A stretch of 64,000 bases of DNA. Source: Candidatus Obscuribacterales bacterium (GTDB lineage Bacteria; Cyanobacteriota; Vampirovibrionia; Obscuribacterales; Obscuribacteraceae). Within the stretch, counting starts at the first letter, position 1. The number at the start of each line of letters is the position of its first letter. The DNA lies in the NCBI GenBank assembly GCA_021732025.1, contig JAKFVU010000034.1:62001-126000 (forward strand), in the 5' to 3' direction. The translations under genes were made by a program, and so were the position numbers. A model generated the notes under the pieces. That model was not told where the DNA came from. It did not search any database and saw nothing but the letters and a program-made list of their open reading frames with translations. This document shows positions 26,567 to 35,317 of the stretch, piece by piece.

Positions 26567-27487
26567 ATGAATTCAAGCCGGGTATTAATAAAGTTGCTAA
26601 GGCCGCGACAGTGGACCAAGAACCTTATTGCCTTTGCTCCAATATTATTCGCCGGTCGCATGCTCGATGGCGATGCACTTTTGCATGTTTCTATGTGTGT
26701 TGTATCCCTTTGTTTGATCTCAGGCTCTGTCTATGTCTTCAACGACATTGTTGATGTTGAAGCTGATCGCAAACATCCAACAAAATCGAAGCGCCCGATT
26801 GCAGCTAATTTGGTTAGTGTAAAAGCTGCCTCCATCGTAGCCGCCTTGGCTCTGGTTGCCAGTTTTGTCATTGCCTACATTACAAGGCCAGCTCTTAGCT
26901 TGGTCTTACTTGCCTACTTATTGCTGCAGATTGCTTATATTTTCAAATTGAAGCATCGCATTATTCTTGACGTGTTTTGCATTGCTACTGGTTTTGTTTT
27001 GCGCGCCTTGGCTGGTGGTGCAGCTGCTCATGTGCCGCTATCAGCCTGGTTCTTGCTTTGCACTTCACTGGGCGCGCTCTTTCTTGCTTTAGAGAAACGG
27101 CGACAAGAAATCAGAAGTCTCGGTGAGCAGGCCAGTAGTCACAGAAAGGTGTTAGGTAAATACTCCGTCGAGTTGCTCGACCGTATGGAAGCGGCTATTG
27201 TGCCGAGTCTTATTACAGCCTATGCATTTTATAGCTTTCAATCTCAGTATGGTCAGTGGATGATGGTGACATTACCGATGGTGCTATATGGAATTTTGCG
27301 CTATCAAGTTCTGTCTGTGCGAGACAATAACACTGGTAGTCCCGAGGAGGTTCTCCTCAAAGACCGGCCCATTCAATATACTATTATCCTCTGGCTCCTA
27401 GCCTGCATCTCGGTGGTTTATGGTTGGCTGCCTAGGGTAGCTGCGGCGCTAGTTCACACCATCGATTCGTGGCGGTTGCCTATTTAA
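26567..27487 (+). CDS. UbiA-family prenyltransferase, DPPR synthase-like
   Basis: A 306-residue polytopic membrane protein with about eight or nine segments. It contains the first UbiA metal motif as N59-D-x2-D63-x3-D67, continuing RKHPTKSKRPIAA. That is the form found in decaprenyl-phosphate 5-phosphoribosyltransferase (actinobacterial UbiA) and its homologues. The second site includes ALEKRRQEI and KYSVELLDRM. The expected reaction joins PRPP to a polyprenyl phosphate, giving a pentose donor for cell-envelope glycans. DprE1/E2-type epimerases are not in the window. It follows cobU by 47 bp, and its stop overlaps the convergent secreted-protein gene by 8 bp. Confidence 0.85.
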   Translation: MNSSRVLIKLLRPRQWTKNLIAFAPILFAGRMLDGDALLHVSMCVVSLCLISGSVYVFNDIVDVEADRKHPTKSKRPIAANLVSVKAASIVAALALVASFVIAYITRPALSLVLLAYLLLQIAYIFKLKHRIILDVFCIATGFVLRALAGGAAAHVPLSAWFLLCTSLGALFLALEKRRQEIRSLGEQASSHRKVLGKYSVELLDRMEAAIVPSLITAYAFYSFQSQYGQWMMVTLPMVLYGILRYQVLSVRDNNTGSPEEVLLKDRPIQYTIILWLLACISVVYGWLPRVAAALVHTIDSWRLPI

Positions 27488-28568
27488 TTTGCAGCTTTTC
27501 TGCCTTGGCTTGTTCTTCTTTCAATACAGGTATTTCTTTGGCTTTCTCACTCCAAGGGCCGAGGGCAAAGATTTTGAGCATGGTCGGGCTGACCAGTTCA
27601 GCTTTCAATTGAGCACTGCTTTTACTGTCTCCTGAAGCCATCAGAGCACTGAGCTTTTCTTGCTGCTCGGCGCCGACATCGAGAAAGCGACAGCGAAAGC
27701 AGGCCCATGTCAGGTCAAAGTTAGTCATGGCCGTTTTGGCGGCTAGGTTGGGCGCCCTGACAAAGCGGTCCTTGATCACCAAAGCAAATGTCTGGCGGTT
27801 GTCGTCGCCATCGACTGAACGGTCTGGTTTGCGTTTTTGATAGAGAAAACATGTCATATCTGAATACGCATTGACGGCATCTTCAGTCAGTATGGGCGGG
27901 CCTGGGTCGGCAATGCGAACAGCACCAAGAAGGTCTTGCAGCAGTTCAAAGTTGACCTTGGCGTCGCCATCGGCGTCGCTGGAAGATACTTTGTTTTTGC
28001 TGAGATAGTGGCGGATTAAGGCACGAAAAAGCAGACGATAACTCTCTTTTACGTCCATTTCTTGCAATATTTTCGGCCGTAGAGTGGCCCACACAGGCGC
28101 TATTCCGGCGTAGTTATTGTTAGCTGTGGCCAATTTGCCCGCCACTAATTTTGCTAATCGGTTTTTCTGGTCTAAAGAGAGGGTGGCTACATCGAGCACT
28201 TCTTTGCGGTCGTCATCACTAGCGCTAGAGGCGCAGAGAGCAAAAATCTCCAGCCAACAGCGGGGGTCGTCAAGGGTGACTGTCGGTTCACCTGGGGTAA
28301 CCTGAGCTTTTTTTAAGGCTGCTGGCGTGCCCGTGCCAGTTTTTCCCTTCACCGGCGTTTGAGCTTGTTTGACCGGGGCCTGAGGGGGCAAAGTGCTCTT
28401 ACTCGGGCTGGGCTTATCTTCGTAGCCCCAATCTTGAGCAAGCGCTTCACTGGCGATGGTGCTGAAAGTTAAGAGAAATAGCAAGGGCAAGGGCTTGAGG
28501 GCGATTCTGTTGGGCCTGCTGTATGCTGCTATTTGGGAGAAATATGTGTAGAGTGGAGTTAGAGGCAT
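27480..28568 (-). CDS. Secreted protein of unknown function
   Basis: A 362-residue protein with an N-terminal signal sequence (about residues 20-45; hydrophobic PLPLLFLLTFSTIASEALA, cleavage before QDWGY). A Pro/Lys/Gln/Thr-rich linker (about 46-95) follows, then a mostly helical globular domain. The domain has several Cys residues (DPRCWLEIFALCASS and FDLTWACFRCRFLD) that could form disulfides or bind a ligand. No family is recognised. The ATG at 28568 has no good ribosome site, so the true start may be slightly downstream. It is monocistronic and convergent with the UbiA-family gene. Confidence 0.65.
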   Translation of the reverse strand: MPLTPLYTYFSQIAAYSRPNRIALKPLPLLFLLTFSTIASEALAQDWGYEDKPSPSKSTLPPQAPVKQAQTPVKGKTGTGTPAALKKAQVTPGEPTVTLDDPRCWLEIFALCASSASDDDRKEVLDVATLSLDQKNRLAKLVAGKLATANNNYAGIAPVWATLRPKILQEMDVKESYRLLFRALIRHYLSKNKVSSSDADGDAKVNFELLQDLLGAVRIADPGPPILTEDAVNAYSDMTCFLYQKRKPDRSVDGDDNRQTFALVIKDRFVRAPNLAAKTAMTNFDLTWACFRCRFLDVGAEQQEKLSALMASGDSKSSAQLKAELVSPTMLKIFALGPWSEKAKEIPVLKEEQAKAEKLQIK

Positions 28569-28699
28569 CTAAATAGTCTACAAAAACTACGCAAGGGTGT
28601 GATAATATCGGCTAAGAGCCCCGTGCAGTGGGGTGTGAGAGATTTAGTACATATTAGAAATTCGGCAATGGAGGCCGGTTTTCCTACGAGGCAGCAATC

Positions 28700-29293
28700 A
28701 TGTCATTACTGAAGATTAGATACTACCCTGATGCAGTGCTCAAGGCTAAGGCCAAAAAGATCACAATTTTTGATTCTTCGGTGCGTAAGCTGGCTCAAGA
28801 TATGCTCGACACAATGTACGACAACGATGGGGTAGGCTTAGCAGCTCCGCAGGTTGGCGTTTCGAAACGACTGATGGTAATTGACGTCAGCGGTGAAGAC
28901 GAAACTCCACGTCCTATAGTCTTTATCAACCCTGAAATTATTGAGAGAGATGGTGAAATGACCGGCCAAGAAGGCTGTCTCAGTTTCCCAGATGTCTTTT
29001 TTGAAGTGAAGAGAGCTTCTAAGGTTGTAGTTAAGTTCCAAAACCTCAAGGGTCAAACCCTCAAGCTAACGGCCGATGGCAATCTGCTCTCGCGGGCCAT
29101 TCAACACGAAATTGATCACCTCGATGGTGAACTGTTCATCGACCGTGCCGTTTCGCAATTGAAGGCTGATTTGGAATTGACCAAAGCGGGCTTCCGTGAA
29201 GGTGACATTGAAGAGCTAGAGAAAGAAGTTGAGCTTGAGAAAGAAGCTAACACAATCTCTCTTGCCCCAGCCAATCAGCCAGTAGCGCTTTAA
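28700..29293 (+). CDS. def: Peptide deformylase
   Basis: Def removes the formyl group from nascent proteins. All three motifs are present: GVGLAAPQVG (motif 1), EGCLSFP (motif 2, metal Cys) and QHEIDHLDG (motif 3, HExxH). The class is type 1B-like by EGCLS. The 197-residue length includes an extra charged C-terminal tail of about 30 residues (EELEKEVELEKEAN), somewhat longer than usual. The start has ACGAGGCAG upstream. It heads a run of closely spaced genes through the flavin reductase at 32022, with gaps of 16 bp or less or overlaps, so it probably leads a def-rapZ(C)-yvcK operon. Confidence 0.96.
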   Translation: MSLLKIRYYPDAVLKAKAKKITIFDSSVRKLAQDMLDTMYDNDGVGLAAPQVGVSKRLMVIDVSGEDETPRPIVFINPEIIERDGEMTGQEGCLSFPDVFFEVKRASKVVVKFQNLKGQTLKLTADGNLLSRAIQHEIDHLDGELFIDRAVSQLKADLELTKAGFREGDIEELEKEVELEKEANTISLAPANQPVAL

Positions 29294-29296
29294 GCA

Positions 29297-29650
29297 ATGT
29301 TTTGGAGCCTGCGCGAGAATATCGGCGGTTTGAAACATCTCTCTCGTTTAACTGCCCGAGTGGTTTTGCGTCAGAACACGTTGCAGTACATACAGAGCTT
29401 AAATAAGAAATTTCCGGAGTTAAATTTGACGTCTGCCCTAGACGATCAAGGGCAGCCTTTGACTTGCCGCTTTTGTGGCTTTGCTATCTTGTCCAGTGAG
29501 CTGGGCTCCTACCAATTTGCAGCTTGCTCGGCCGTAGCGGATAATGTGATACTGCAGAGGGTGAAGATAGTCGAATGGAGTCAGACCTTGCCGACTCTGG
29601 AAAGTATGAAGCTAGAGAGCAGTCACAAGAAACAATTAAATGAGCGCTAA
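29297..29650 (+). CDS. Small hypothetical protein between def and rapZ-like gene
   Basis: A 117-residue soluble protein with no family I recognise. It has one CxxC pair (TCRFCGF), a Cys further on (AACSAV), a basic helical N-terminus (LRENIGGLKHLSRLTARVVLRQ) and a polar C-terminus. It starts 3 bp after def and overlaps the RapZ-like gene by 11 bp, so it is certainly part of the same transcript if expressed. A nucleic-acid or metal-linked role is possible but not supported further. Confidence 0.6.
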   Translation: MFWSLRENIGGLKHLSRLTARVVLRQNTLQYIQSLNKKFPELNLTSALDDQGQPLTCRFCGFAILSSELGSYQFAACSAVADNVILQRVKIVEWSQTLPTLESMKLESSHKKQLNER

Positions 29651-30098
29651 TAAGCAACCAGCAAATCCCACTGTCAACGTTGTTTCCTTCGGTTTTAAGA
29701 ATGGCGACCCTCCTCAAGCCAATGTGGTGATGGACGTGCGCTTTCTCAAGAATCCGTTTTGGGTGGAAGAGTTGAGGCCACTTACGGGCCGCGATCAGCC
29801 AGTGAGAAATTACGTTATGGAGCAAAGTTCCGCCCAAGAGTTCATGGGCAACCTTAAGGCTCTAGTGTCACATGTGATACCGGTTATGTTTGTAAACCAA
29901 GCTAATATTGATTGCTTCACTATTGCCCTTGGTTGCACCGGTGGGCAGCACCGCTCAGTAGCTGTGGCAGAGGAAGTGGCTAGATTTCTTAAGGAGAGCT
30001 ATCCTCAATACAAGGTTTCACTTTCTCACCGCGAGCTGGATCAAATGACTAGCACTTGCCAGGGCGAAGAGAATTTAGCCCTGCAAGAAGGGGGCTAG
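29640..30098 (+). CDS. Stand-alone RapZ C-terminal domain
   Basis: This 152-residue protein matches the C-terminal half of RapZ (YvcJ): VVSFGFKNGDPPQANVVMDVRFLKNP (landmarks FGFKNG and DVRFLKNP), LRPLTGRDQPV, the glucosamine-6-phosphate/RNA-associated GCTGGQHRSV and LSHREL. Full RapZ has about 290 residues with an N-terminal P-loop kinase-like domain. That domain is absent here, and the frame begins with its own ATG and overlaps the preceding gene by 11 bp. Its neighbour yvcK is the classic RapZ genomic partner, which supports the call. Whether it regulates an RNA, as in E. coli, or senses amino sugars is unknown. Confidence 0.88.
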   Translation: MSANKQPANPTVNVVSFGFKNGDPPQANVVMDVRFLKNPFWVEELRPLTGRDQPVRNYVMEQSSAQEFMGNLKALVSHVIPVMFVNQANIDCFTIALGCTGGQHRSVAVAEEVARFLKESYPQYKVSLSHRELDQMTSTCQGEENLALQEGG

Positions 30099-31538
30099 AT
30101 GCCCAAGAAACCAAAGAAATCGCTAGACTATCGCTTTCAAAGTTGGATGCTGCCAGGTTTGAAGCGTTATCTTGGCATTGTCATTTTAGCAATCATTGCC
30201 ATTGTATTTGGTGTCTTAACTTTGCTCGATGTTCACCCTGTCGACAAGATGTTTCGTTTGATTATCTGGGCTCTGAAAGATATTCGAGCCGTTGTCGCTG
30301 AAGTAGCATCGGTCATGCACAAGCAGCTAAATGCCATAATTTTGATTACGGCTGGTTCAGTGGCTGTATTTGTTTCAATCGTGCGCATTACTCAGCTTGT
30401 TCTGGGTGCCTACTTGCCCGAGCGTGAGTCAATACCAGATATGCTTTACCGCGCCCGTAAATTCGGTCGCGGGCCCAAAGTAGTAGTTATTGGTGGTGGC
30501 ACAGGCTTATCAAATTTGCTGCGTGGTTTGAAAAAACACACCTATAACATCACTGCCATAGTTACTGTCGGTGATGACGGCGGCAGCTCCGGTCGATTGC
30601 GCGAAGAGCTGGGTGTATTGCCCCCCGGTGATATCCGCAACTGCATTACAGCGCTGGCCGATGAAGACAAATTGGTAACTGAGCTTTTCCGCTACCGCTT
30701 CGATTCGGGCGAGGGCTTAGAAGGGCATAGCTTCGGCAATCTATTTATCACTGCTGTTTGTGCGGTCACCCATGGCGATATGATTCAGGCCGTGCGTACT
30801 GCTAGTCGTGTTCTTAATAGTTGCGGCCAAGTTCTGCCATCGACTCTTGATAGTTTGACCTTGATGGCCGAGTTTGAAGACGGCACCATTATTCGCGGCG
30901 AGTCACATATATCAGAAGACTCACAAAACAAACGCATAAAAAGGCTTTTTAGTGAACCGGCTGAGCCAGTTGCCGTGCCGGAAGCCGTAGCTGCCATTAT
31001 GGAAGCTGAGTTGATTGTGCTTGGCCCCGGCAGCCTCTATACATCGGTGGTTCCCAATTTAATAGTGCCAGGAATTGCTGATGCTGTGCGCAATTCGCGA
31101 GCAAAGAAAATCTATGTATGTAATGTTATGACGCAGCCGGGAGAAACCACTGATTATTCGGTGGGCGACCATGTAGAAGTTCTACTTAGCCACTCCAAGA
31201 CTCCCCCTGGTGCAGCTGGAAGGCTGATGCAAGGCGTGTTGGTTAACGACTATGGCAAAGCCGCACCAGTCTTGCCATCGGGTTCTAAGCCTGTGCGCTT
31301 TGATCCCGAACGACTTAAAGAGTTAGGTGTTATGCCGTTTCGTAAGATGCTAGTTAGCGAGGAAGCCGCTAGTCATCATGATCCAGCGAAACTGGCTGAA
31401 GTGATTATGCAGTTCTTCAGCTATAAGGCAAAGCGTAAGCTAGTGGTTCCCAAGCCACCTAATAATAATTCTGGACCGCCTAGTGCTGCGGCTACCGTGG
31501 CCGATGCCCCTCTGGCCAAGCTTGGCCGCAAATTATAG
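30099..31538 (+). CDS. yvcK: YvcK/CofD-like gluconeogenesis factor with membrane anchor
   Basis: The cytosolic part (about residues 125-440) is a YvcK protein: VVIGGGTGLSNLLRGLK, VTVGDDGGSSGRLREELGVLPPGDIRNC (given as landmarks GDDGGSSGR and PPGDIRNC), GHSFGNLFI, LGPGSLYTSV and NVMTQPGET. YvcK binds UDP-sugars and supports cell-wall precursor supply and growth on gluconeogenic carbon. At the N-terminus two membrane segments (about 24-44 and 78-100) anchor it, a feature I associate with cyanobacterial homologues. The ATG directly abuts the stop of the RapZ-like gene. The last 40 residues are a disordered Pro/Ala/Asn tail. Confidence 0.93.
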   Translation: MPKKPKKSLDYRFQSWMLPGLKRYLGIVILAIIAIVFGVLTLLDVHPVDKMFRLIIWALKDIRAVVAEVASVMHKQLNAIILITAGSVAVFVSIVRITQLVLGAYLPERESIPDMLYRARKFGRGPKVVVIGGGTGLSNLLRGLKKHTYNITAIVTVGDDGGSSGRLREELGVLPPGDIRNCITALADEDKLVTELFRYRFDSGEGLEGHSFGNLFITAVCAVTHGDMIQAVRTASRVLNSCGQVLPSTLDSLTLMAEFEDGTIIRGESHISEDSQNKRIKRLFSEPAEPVAVPEAVAAIMEAELIVLGPGSLYTSVVPNLIVPGIADAVRNSRAKKIYVCNVMTQPGETTDYSVGDHVEVLLSHSKTPPGAAGRLMQGVLVNDYGKAAPVLPSGSKPVRFDPERLKELGVMPFRKMLVSEEAASHHDPAKLAEVIMQFFSYKAKRKLVVPKPPNNNSGPPSAAATVADAPLAKLGRKL

Positions 31539-31554
31539 TGTAAAAGGAGCAGCC

Positions 31555-32022
31555 TTGAAAGAAAAAATTGGTCCAGCCATAGGTCGTTTGGCCAGTGGTG
31601 TTTATATTGTCACTGTCTCAGTTGATGGTAATGCAGACGGCATGTTAGCTACTTGGATTACCCAAGCGGGTTTTGAACCGCCATCACTGGTAGTGTCAGT
31701 CAATAAACAGCGCGATATTCTTCAGTCAATGAAATTGGGTGATAAATTCACTATCAATGTTCTCTCAAATCGCAATATGGATATTTTCAAAGCTTTTGCT
31801 AAACCCAACAACAGCGCCAAGTTTGATGGTCTAGCAATAAAGGAAGGAACCGGTGCCGGTCCTGTTTTTGCCGAGGCGGTCTCCTACATTGATCTCTTGG
31901 TAAAATCGATTAACGAAGCCGGCGATCACCAGCTTATTGTTGGTGAAGTAATCGATGGCGAGCTGCTAAACGGCCAAGATGAGCCCATGACTCATTTGCG
32001 CAAAGACGGTTTTAAGTATTAG
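31555..32022 (+). CDS. Flavin reductase-like domain protein
   Basis: About 155 residues from a TTG at 31555, which has AAAAGGAG 7 nt upstream; the frame is open further back, but that region belongs to the end of yvcK. The protein is a flavin-reductase/FMN-binding split barrel: [37 protein letters not shown] and DKFTINVLS. These resemble the flavin-reductase module fused to cyanobacterial flavodiiron proteins, here free-standing. It would bind FMN and use NAD(P)H. It follows yvcK by 16 bp and overlaps the convergent patatin gene by 4 bp. Confidence 0.88.
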   Translation: MKEKIGPAIGRLASGVYIVTVSVDGNADGMLATWITQAGFEPPSLVVSVNKQRDILQSMKLGDKFTINVLSNRNMDIFKAFAKPNNSAKFDGLAIKEGTGAGPVFAEAVSYIDLLVKSINEAGDHQLIVGEVIDGELLNGQDEPMTHLRKDGFKY

Positions 32023-32951
32023 GTTGAAAGTGCTTTCAGTTCTGCTTCTTCTCTAAATATTTGAGCCAATTGCTCGCGAGCATCATCGTAACCTTGACGA
32101 ATAAGTCGACGTGAGCGCTCAGGATCTATCTCTAGCAATGTGACATTGACGCCTTGCTTTGGTTGGAAGACTCTGATTTTAACTTTCTTACGCCCTCTAG
32201 ATTCTACTGAATTGGCGTCTATGAGACGGTTGAATAGTTCAGCCGACTGCACTTCTTTGCGAGCCGAAGCATCTAAAACAATATCAAGGCAACGTACTAA
32301 TACTTCAAACATATTGACCGGGCAAACATTGATGCGCTCAGGGTGTAAAAGCACCATATAGACTTCATCAGCACCAAGATGTATGGCCGTTTCCATTGGC
32401 GTGTTACGCACGAGACCACCATCGATCCAGAGGCCTTGACCATGTATGTGTCGCGGTGGAAATGCCATTGGAAGGGCAGAGGTGGCCATTAAGACGTCAA
32501 TCAATTCGTTGGTAGACATGATGTCATCGATAGTTATTAGCCGTGTTTCTAAGCTGCACAAATCAGTGGTGCACCAACCTACTTTAGTTGTGCTGGCTTT
32601 TAATTTTTGCAAATTCAGTTCGCGCCGCAAGAGCTCTTCTAGAGGCGAAGTATCTAACAGACCTAGCTTGTGTCCTAGCACTAGGCGACCTATTTGATGG
32701 GCTGATGGCAAGCTAAATACATCTTTGCTGCGAATAGAACACCATAACTCCTCAAGTCGAGTTTGATTGCCCTGGGCATAGAGGCTGGCATTAATACCAC
32801 CAATGCTAGTGCCGAAGGCCAGGTCAAATTCTATTCCTGCTTCTTTGAAGGCTTTGGTAACGCCAACTTGGTAGGCCCCGCGACCGCCGCCGCCTGGCAG
32901 AACTAGAGCTCTCATTGGCCGTTGCGGAGGTTGGATTTGTTCGGATGCCAT
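32019..32951 (-). CDS. Patatin-like phospholipase
   Basis: A 310-residue patatin/RssA-type serine hydrolase. It has the oxyanion loop [11 protein letters not shown] (about residues 20-30), the nucleophile elbow GTSIGG (Ser in GxSxG, about 47) and the catalytic Asp in [11 protein letters not shown]. These proteins hydrolyse acyl esters of membrane lipids. No signal peptide or membrane segment is present, so it would act in the cytoplasm. Length and domain boundaries are normal. AAGGTCG precedes the ATG. It is monocistronic, with no terminator visible between its end and the convergent flavin reductase. Confidence 0.93.
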   Translation of the reverse strand: MASEQIQPPQRPMRALVLPGGGGRGAYQVGVTKAFKEAGIEFDLAFGTSIGGINASLYAQGNQTRLEELWCSIRSKDVFSLPSAHQIGRLVLGHKLGLLDTSPLEELLRRELNLQKLKASTTKVGWCTTDLCSLETRLITIDDIMSTNELIDVLMATSALPMAFPPRHIHGQGLWIDGGLVRNTPMETAIHLGADEVYMVLLHPERINVCPVNMFEVLVRCLDIVLDASARKEVQSAELFNRLIDANSVESRGRKKVKIRVFQPKQGVNVTLLEIDPERSRRLIRQGYDDAREQLAQIFREEAELKALST

Positions 32952-33040
32952 AGTGCGACCTTAAAGAAGATTCTTACTAATCATACTCTTAACTATTCTA
33001 TGTTATGTCACCTGCTCGTGGGTGGCAAGCCTCCACCGTA

Positions 33041-33080
33041 AAAGAGAGGAGCGACTAATTAAGCCGCTCCTCTCTTTTTT
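33041..33080 (-). terminator. Strong bidirectional terminator after sucD
   Basis: A 13-bp perfect stem (33041-33053 with 33065-33077, core AGAGAGGAGCG) has an 11-nt loop. It is followed by T runs in both directions. On the minus strand it closes the sucCD operon, which ends at 33101. Confidence 0.92.
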
Positions 33081-33100
33081 ATGACTGTTCTATTTTCAGC

Positions 33101-33982
33101 TTAGGCTTTAGCTGGTTGCTTAAGAGCTTCTGCTACTTGCTTAGCGACTTCTGCTGGGGTCATAGCCACTCTCACACCGTTAGCTTTGAAAGCTTCGAGT
33201 TTTGATTCGGCTGTGCCTTTGCCACCAGAAATAATGGCACCAGCGTGGCCCATGCGTTTTCCGGGAGGTGCAGTTTGGCCAGCAATGAAACCAATCACTG
33301 GTTTTTTGATTGTCTTCTTGATGAAGGCTGCGGCTTCTTCTTCAGCGTTGCCGCCGATTTCGCCGATCATAACAATCACTTCAGTGGCTGGATCGTTTTC
33401 GAACATTGTCAGACATTCTTGATAATCAAGACCTTTGATGGGGTCGCCACCGGTGCCTACACAAGTTGATTGACCAAGACCACTTTCTGTTAGAGCTAGT
33501 GCGATTTCATAGGTTAGAGTGCCGCTTTTGCTCACCATGCCTACTGGTCCGGATTTGAAAATGGTACCGGGAAGAATGCCGATTAGCGATTGACCGGGGG
33601 TGATGATACCAGGGCAATTTGGGCCAATTAGCTTGGCGCCTTTGGCTTTCACTTGAGCTACCAATTTGGCAGTGTCTAGTGGTGGAATGCCTTCAGTAAT
33701 TAATACCAATAGGCTGATTCCGGCATCAAGGGCTTCGCAACCGGCATCAAGTGCCAGGTATGGAGGAACGAAAATGACAGAGCAAGTAGCTTCAGTTGCT
33801 TCTACTGCTTGTTTGACAGTATCGAACACAGGAGCGCCGTGCATTTTTTCGCCGCCCTTACCGGGGGTTACGCCGCCAACGATGTTGGTACCGTATTCGA
33901 TCATGCGCTTGGTGTGGGCTGCGCCCATTTTGCCAGTTATGCCCTGGACGATTACTTTTGTATGTTTGTCGACAAGAATCAC
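33101..33982 (-). CDS. sucD: Succinyl-CoA synthetase alpha subunit
   Basis: SucD carries the CoA-binding domain and the phosphohistidine of the TCA-cycle enzyme that makes ATP or GTP from succinyl-CoA. The 293-residue protein starts [23 protein letters not shown] (landmark [11 protein letters not shown]). It has [23 protein letters not shown] and the active-site His in [13 protein letters not shown]. Start is GTG with TAGGAG upstream, 14 bp after sucC. Presence of this enzyme supports a functional TCA segment and agrees with the ETF and acyl-CoA dehydrogenase genes elsewhere in the window. Confidence 0.97.
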   Translation of the reverse strand: MILVDKHTKVIVQGITGKMGAAHTKRMIEYGTNIVGGVTPGKGGEKMHGAPVFDTVKQAVEATEATCSVIFVPPYLALDAGCEALDAGISLLVLITEGIPPLDTAKLVAQVKAKGAKLIGPNCPGIITPGQSLIGILPGTIFKSGPVGMVSKSGTLTYEIALALTESGLGQSTCVGTGGDPIKGLDYQECLTMFENDPATEVIVMIGEIGGNAEEEAAAFIKKTIKKPVIGFIAGQTAPPGKRMGHAGAIISGGKGTAESKLEAFKANGVRVAMTPAEVAKQVAEALKQPAKA

Positions 33983-33996
33983 TTGAGAATCTCCTA

Positions 33997-35142
33997 TTAG
34001 GCTTTGCCTGCGGCAACTGGTTTTTTGGAACTACCTGCTTTGGAGCGGCTAACCGCTTCCTTAACTGCTTCTTCCAGGTCTGGATAAAGCTTGAGGCCAG
34101 ATTGAGCCAGCATTTTTTCGGCAATGTCTTGGTTATTGCCACGCAGTCTTACGATCATGGCGCGCTCTGGATACTTTTTCATAAATTCGACCAAAGCACC
34201 GGCGACTTCGTCGCAAGCTGTGATACCACCCAAGATGTTGAGCAGAATGACATCAACATTGGGATTGTCGTTAACTAGTTCAAGGGCAGCTAGTGTTTTC
34301 TTTTGGTCAGAGCCGCCGCCAGCATCTAAGAAGTTGCCAGGTTGGCCGCCAAAAGCTTTGACCATGTCCATGGTAGCCATGGTTAGTCCAGCGCCGTTGC
34401 AAAGAATACCGATATTGCCGTCTAGCTCAACGAGGTTGAGGCCATTCATTTTGGCATTGCGTTCTCTTACTGAAAGGTCGCAAAGGTGAGCTTCTTCCCA
34501 GCCTCTGAACTGTGGCTGTCTGTCAATGGCGTCATCGTTAATGATGATTTTGCCATCGAGAGCAACAACGTCGTCGCCTTCGGTGATCACTAGTGGGTTG
34601 ATTTCAGCAAGGTCTAGGTCTTTGCTTTCGAAAATTTTGTAGAGCTTGTTGGCAATGTCAGCCACTTTGTTGAGTACAGCACCTTTCAAGCCCAGTTTTT
34701 GCGCGAGGTTGCGGCCAACGAAGGGATGATAAGGGTTTGGAATTGGCTCGGTCAAAACGTTAGATGACGATTCGATTTCGATTCCGCCTTCAGCAGAGGC
34801 GATGAAAATAGGGCAGCCGCGGTCGCGGTCTAAGGTGACAGCAAGGTAGAGTTCGCGGGCAATGGGCATAGCTGGTTCAACCAAAAGACTTTCTGTTTTT
34901 GAATCTTTGATTGAAAGCTGAAGCATGTCCTTGGCAAGGGCCATGCCTTCTTTTAGATTTTTAGGGAATTTGATGCCGCCGGCTTTTCCACGACCGCCTG
35001 CCAAGACCTGGCATTTTAGTACTAGTGGATAGCCCAAATGGACTTTGGCCAATTCTTCTGGCTTGGTGATGCGCTGAGAAGGCGGTACATTGATGCCCCC
35101 TTCGGCAAAAATTCGCTTGGCTTCGTATTCGTAGAGATTCAA
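33997..35142 (-). CDS. sucC: Succinyl-CoA synthetase beta subunit
   Basis: SucC has the ATP-grasp nucleotide-binding domain (about residues 1-240: [41 protein letters not shown]) and the C-terminal CoA-ligase domain with [30 protein letters not shown] and [15 protein letters not shown]. At 381 residues it is normal in length, with a short Ser/Lys/Ala tail. Start is TTG at 35142 with AGAGGA upstream; no ATG lies nearby in frame. sucC is first in the sucCD operon and divergent from the phosphofructokinase gene, with about 175 bp of shared promoter region. Confidence 0.97.
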   Translation of the reverse strand: MNLYEYEAKRIFAEGGINVPPSQRITKPEELAKVHLGYPLVLKCQVLAGGRGKAGGIKFPKNLKEGMALAKDMLQLSIKDSKTESLLVEPAMPIARELYLAVTLDRDRGCPIFIASAEGGIEIESSSNVLTEPIPNPYHPFVGRNLAQKLGLKGAVLNKVADIANKLYKIFESKDLDLAEINPLVITEGDDVVALDGKIIINDDAIDRQPQFRGWEEAHLCDLSVRERNAKMNGLNLVELDGNIGILCNGAGLTMATMDMVKAFGGQPGNFLDAGGGSDQKKTLAALELVNDNPNVDVILLNILGGITACDEVAGALVEFMKKYPERAMIVRLRGNNQDIAEKMLAQSGLKLYPDLEEAVKEAVSRSKAGSSKKPVAAGKA

Positions 35143-35317
35143 GATTGTGTCCTCTTAATGGCAGTCTATAAATGTAAGACACAGCTGGCCAAAACCCTTA
35201 GAACTTTATGATTCTTAAGCCTTCCGCCCGACGATTTGGCTCCTCAGTATACTGATGGCCCTTATATCTAAAATGATTGTTGCCGCTTGGCATGGGAAAT
35301 TCAAAAGAGAAACGATA

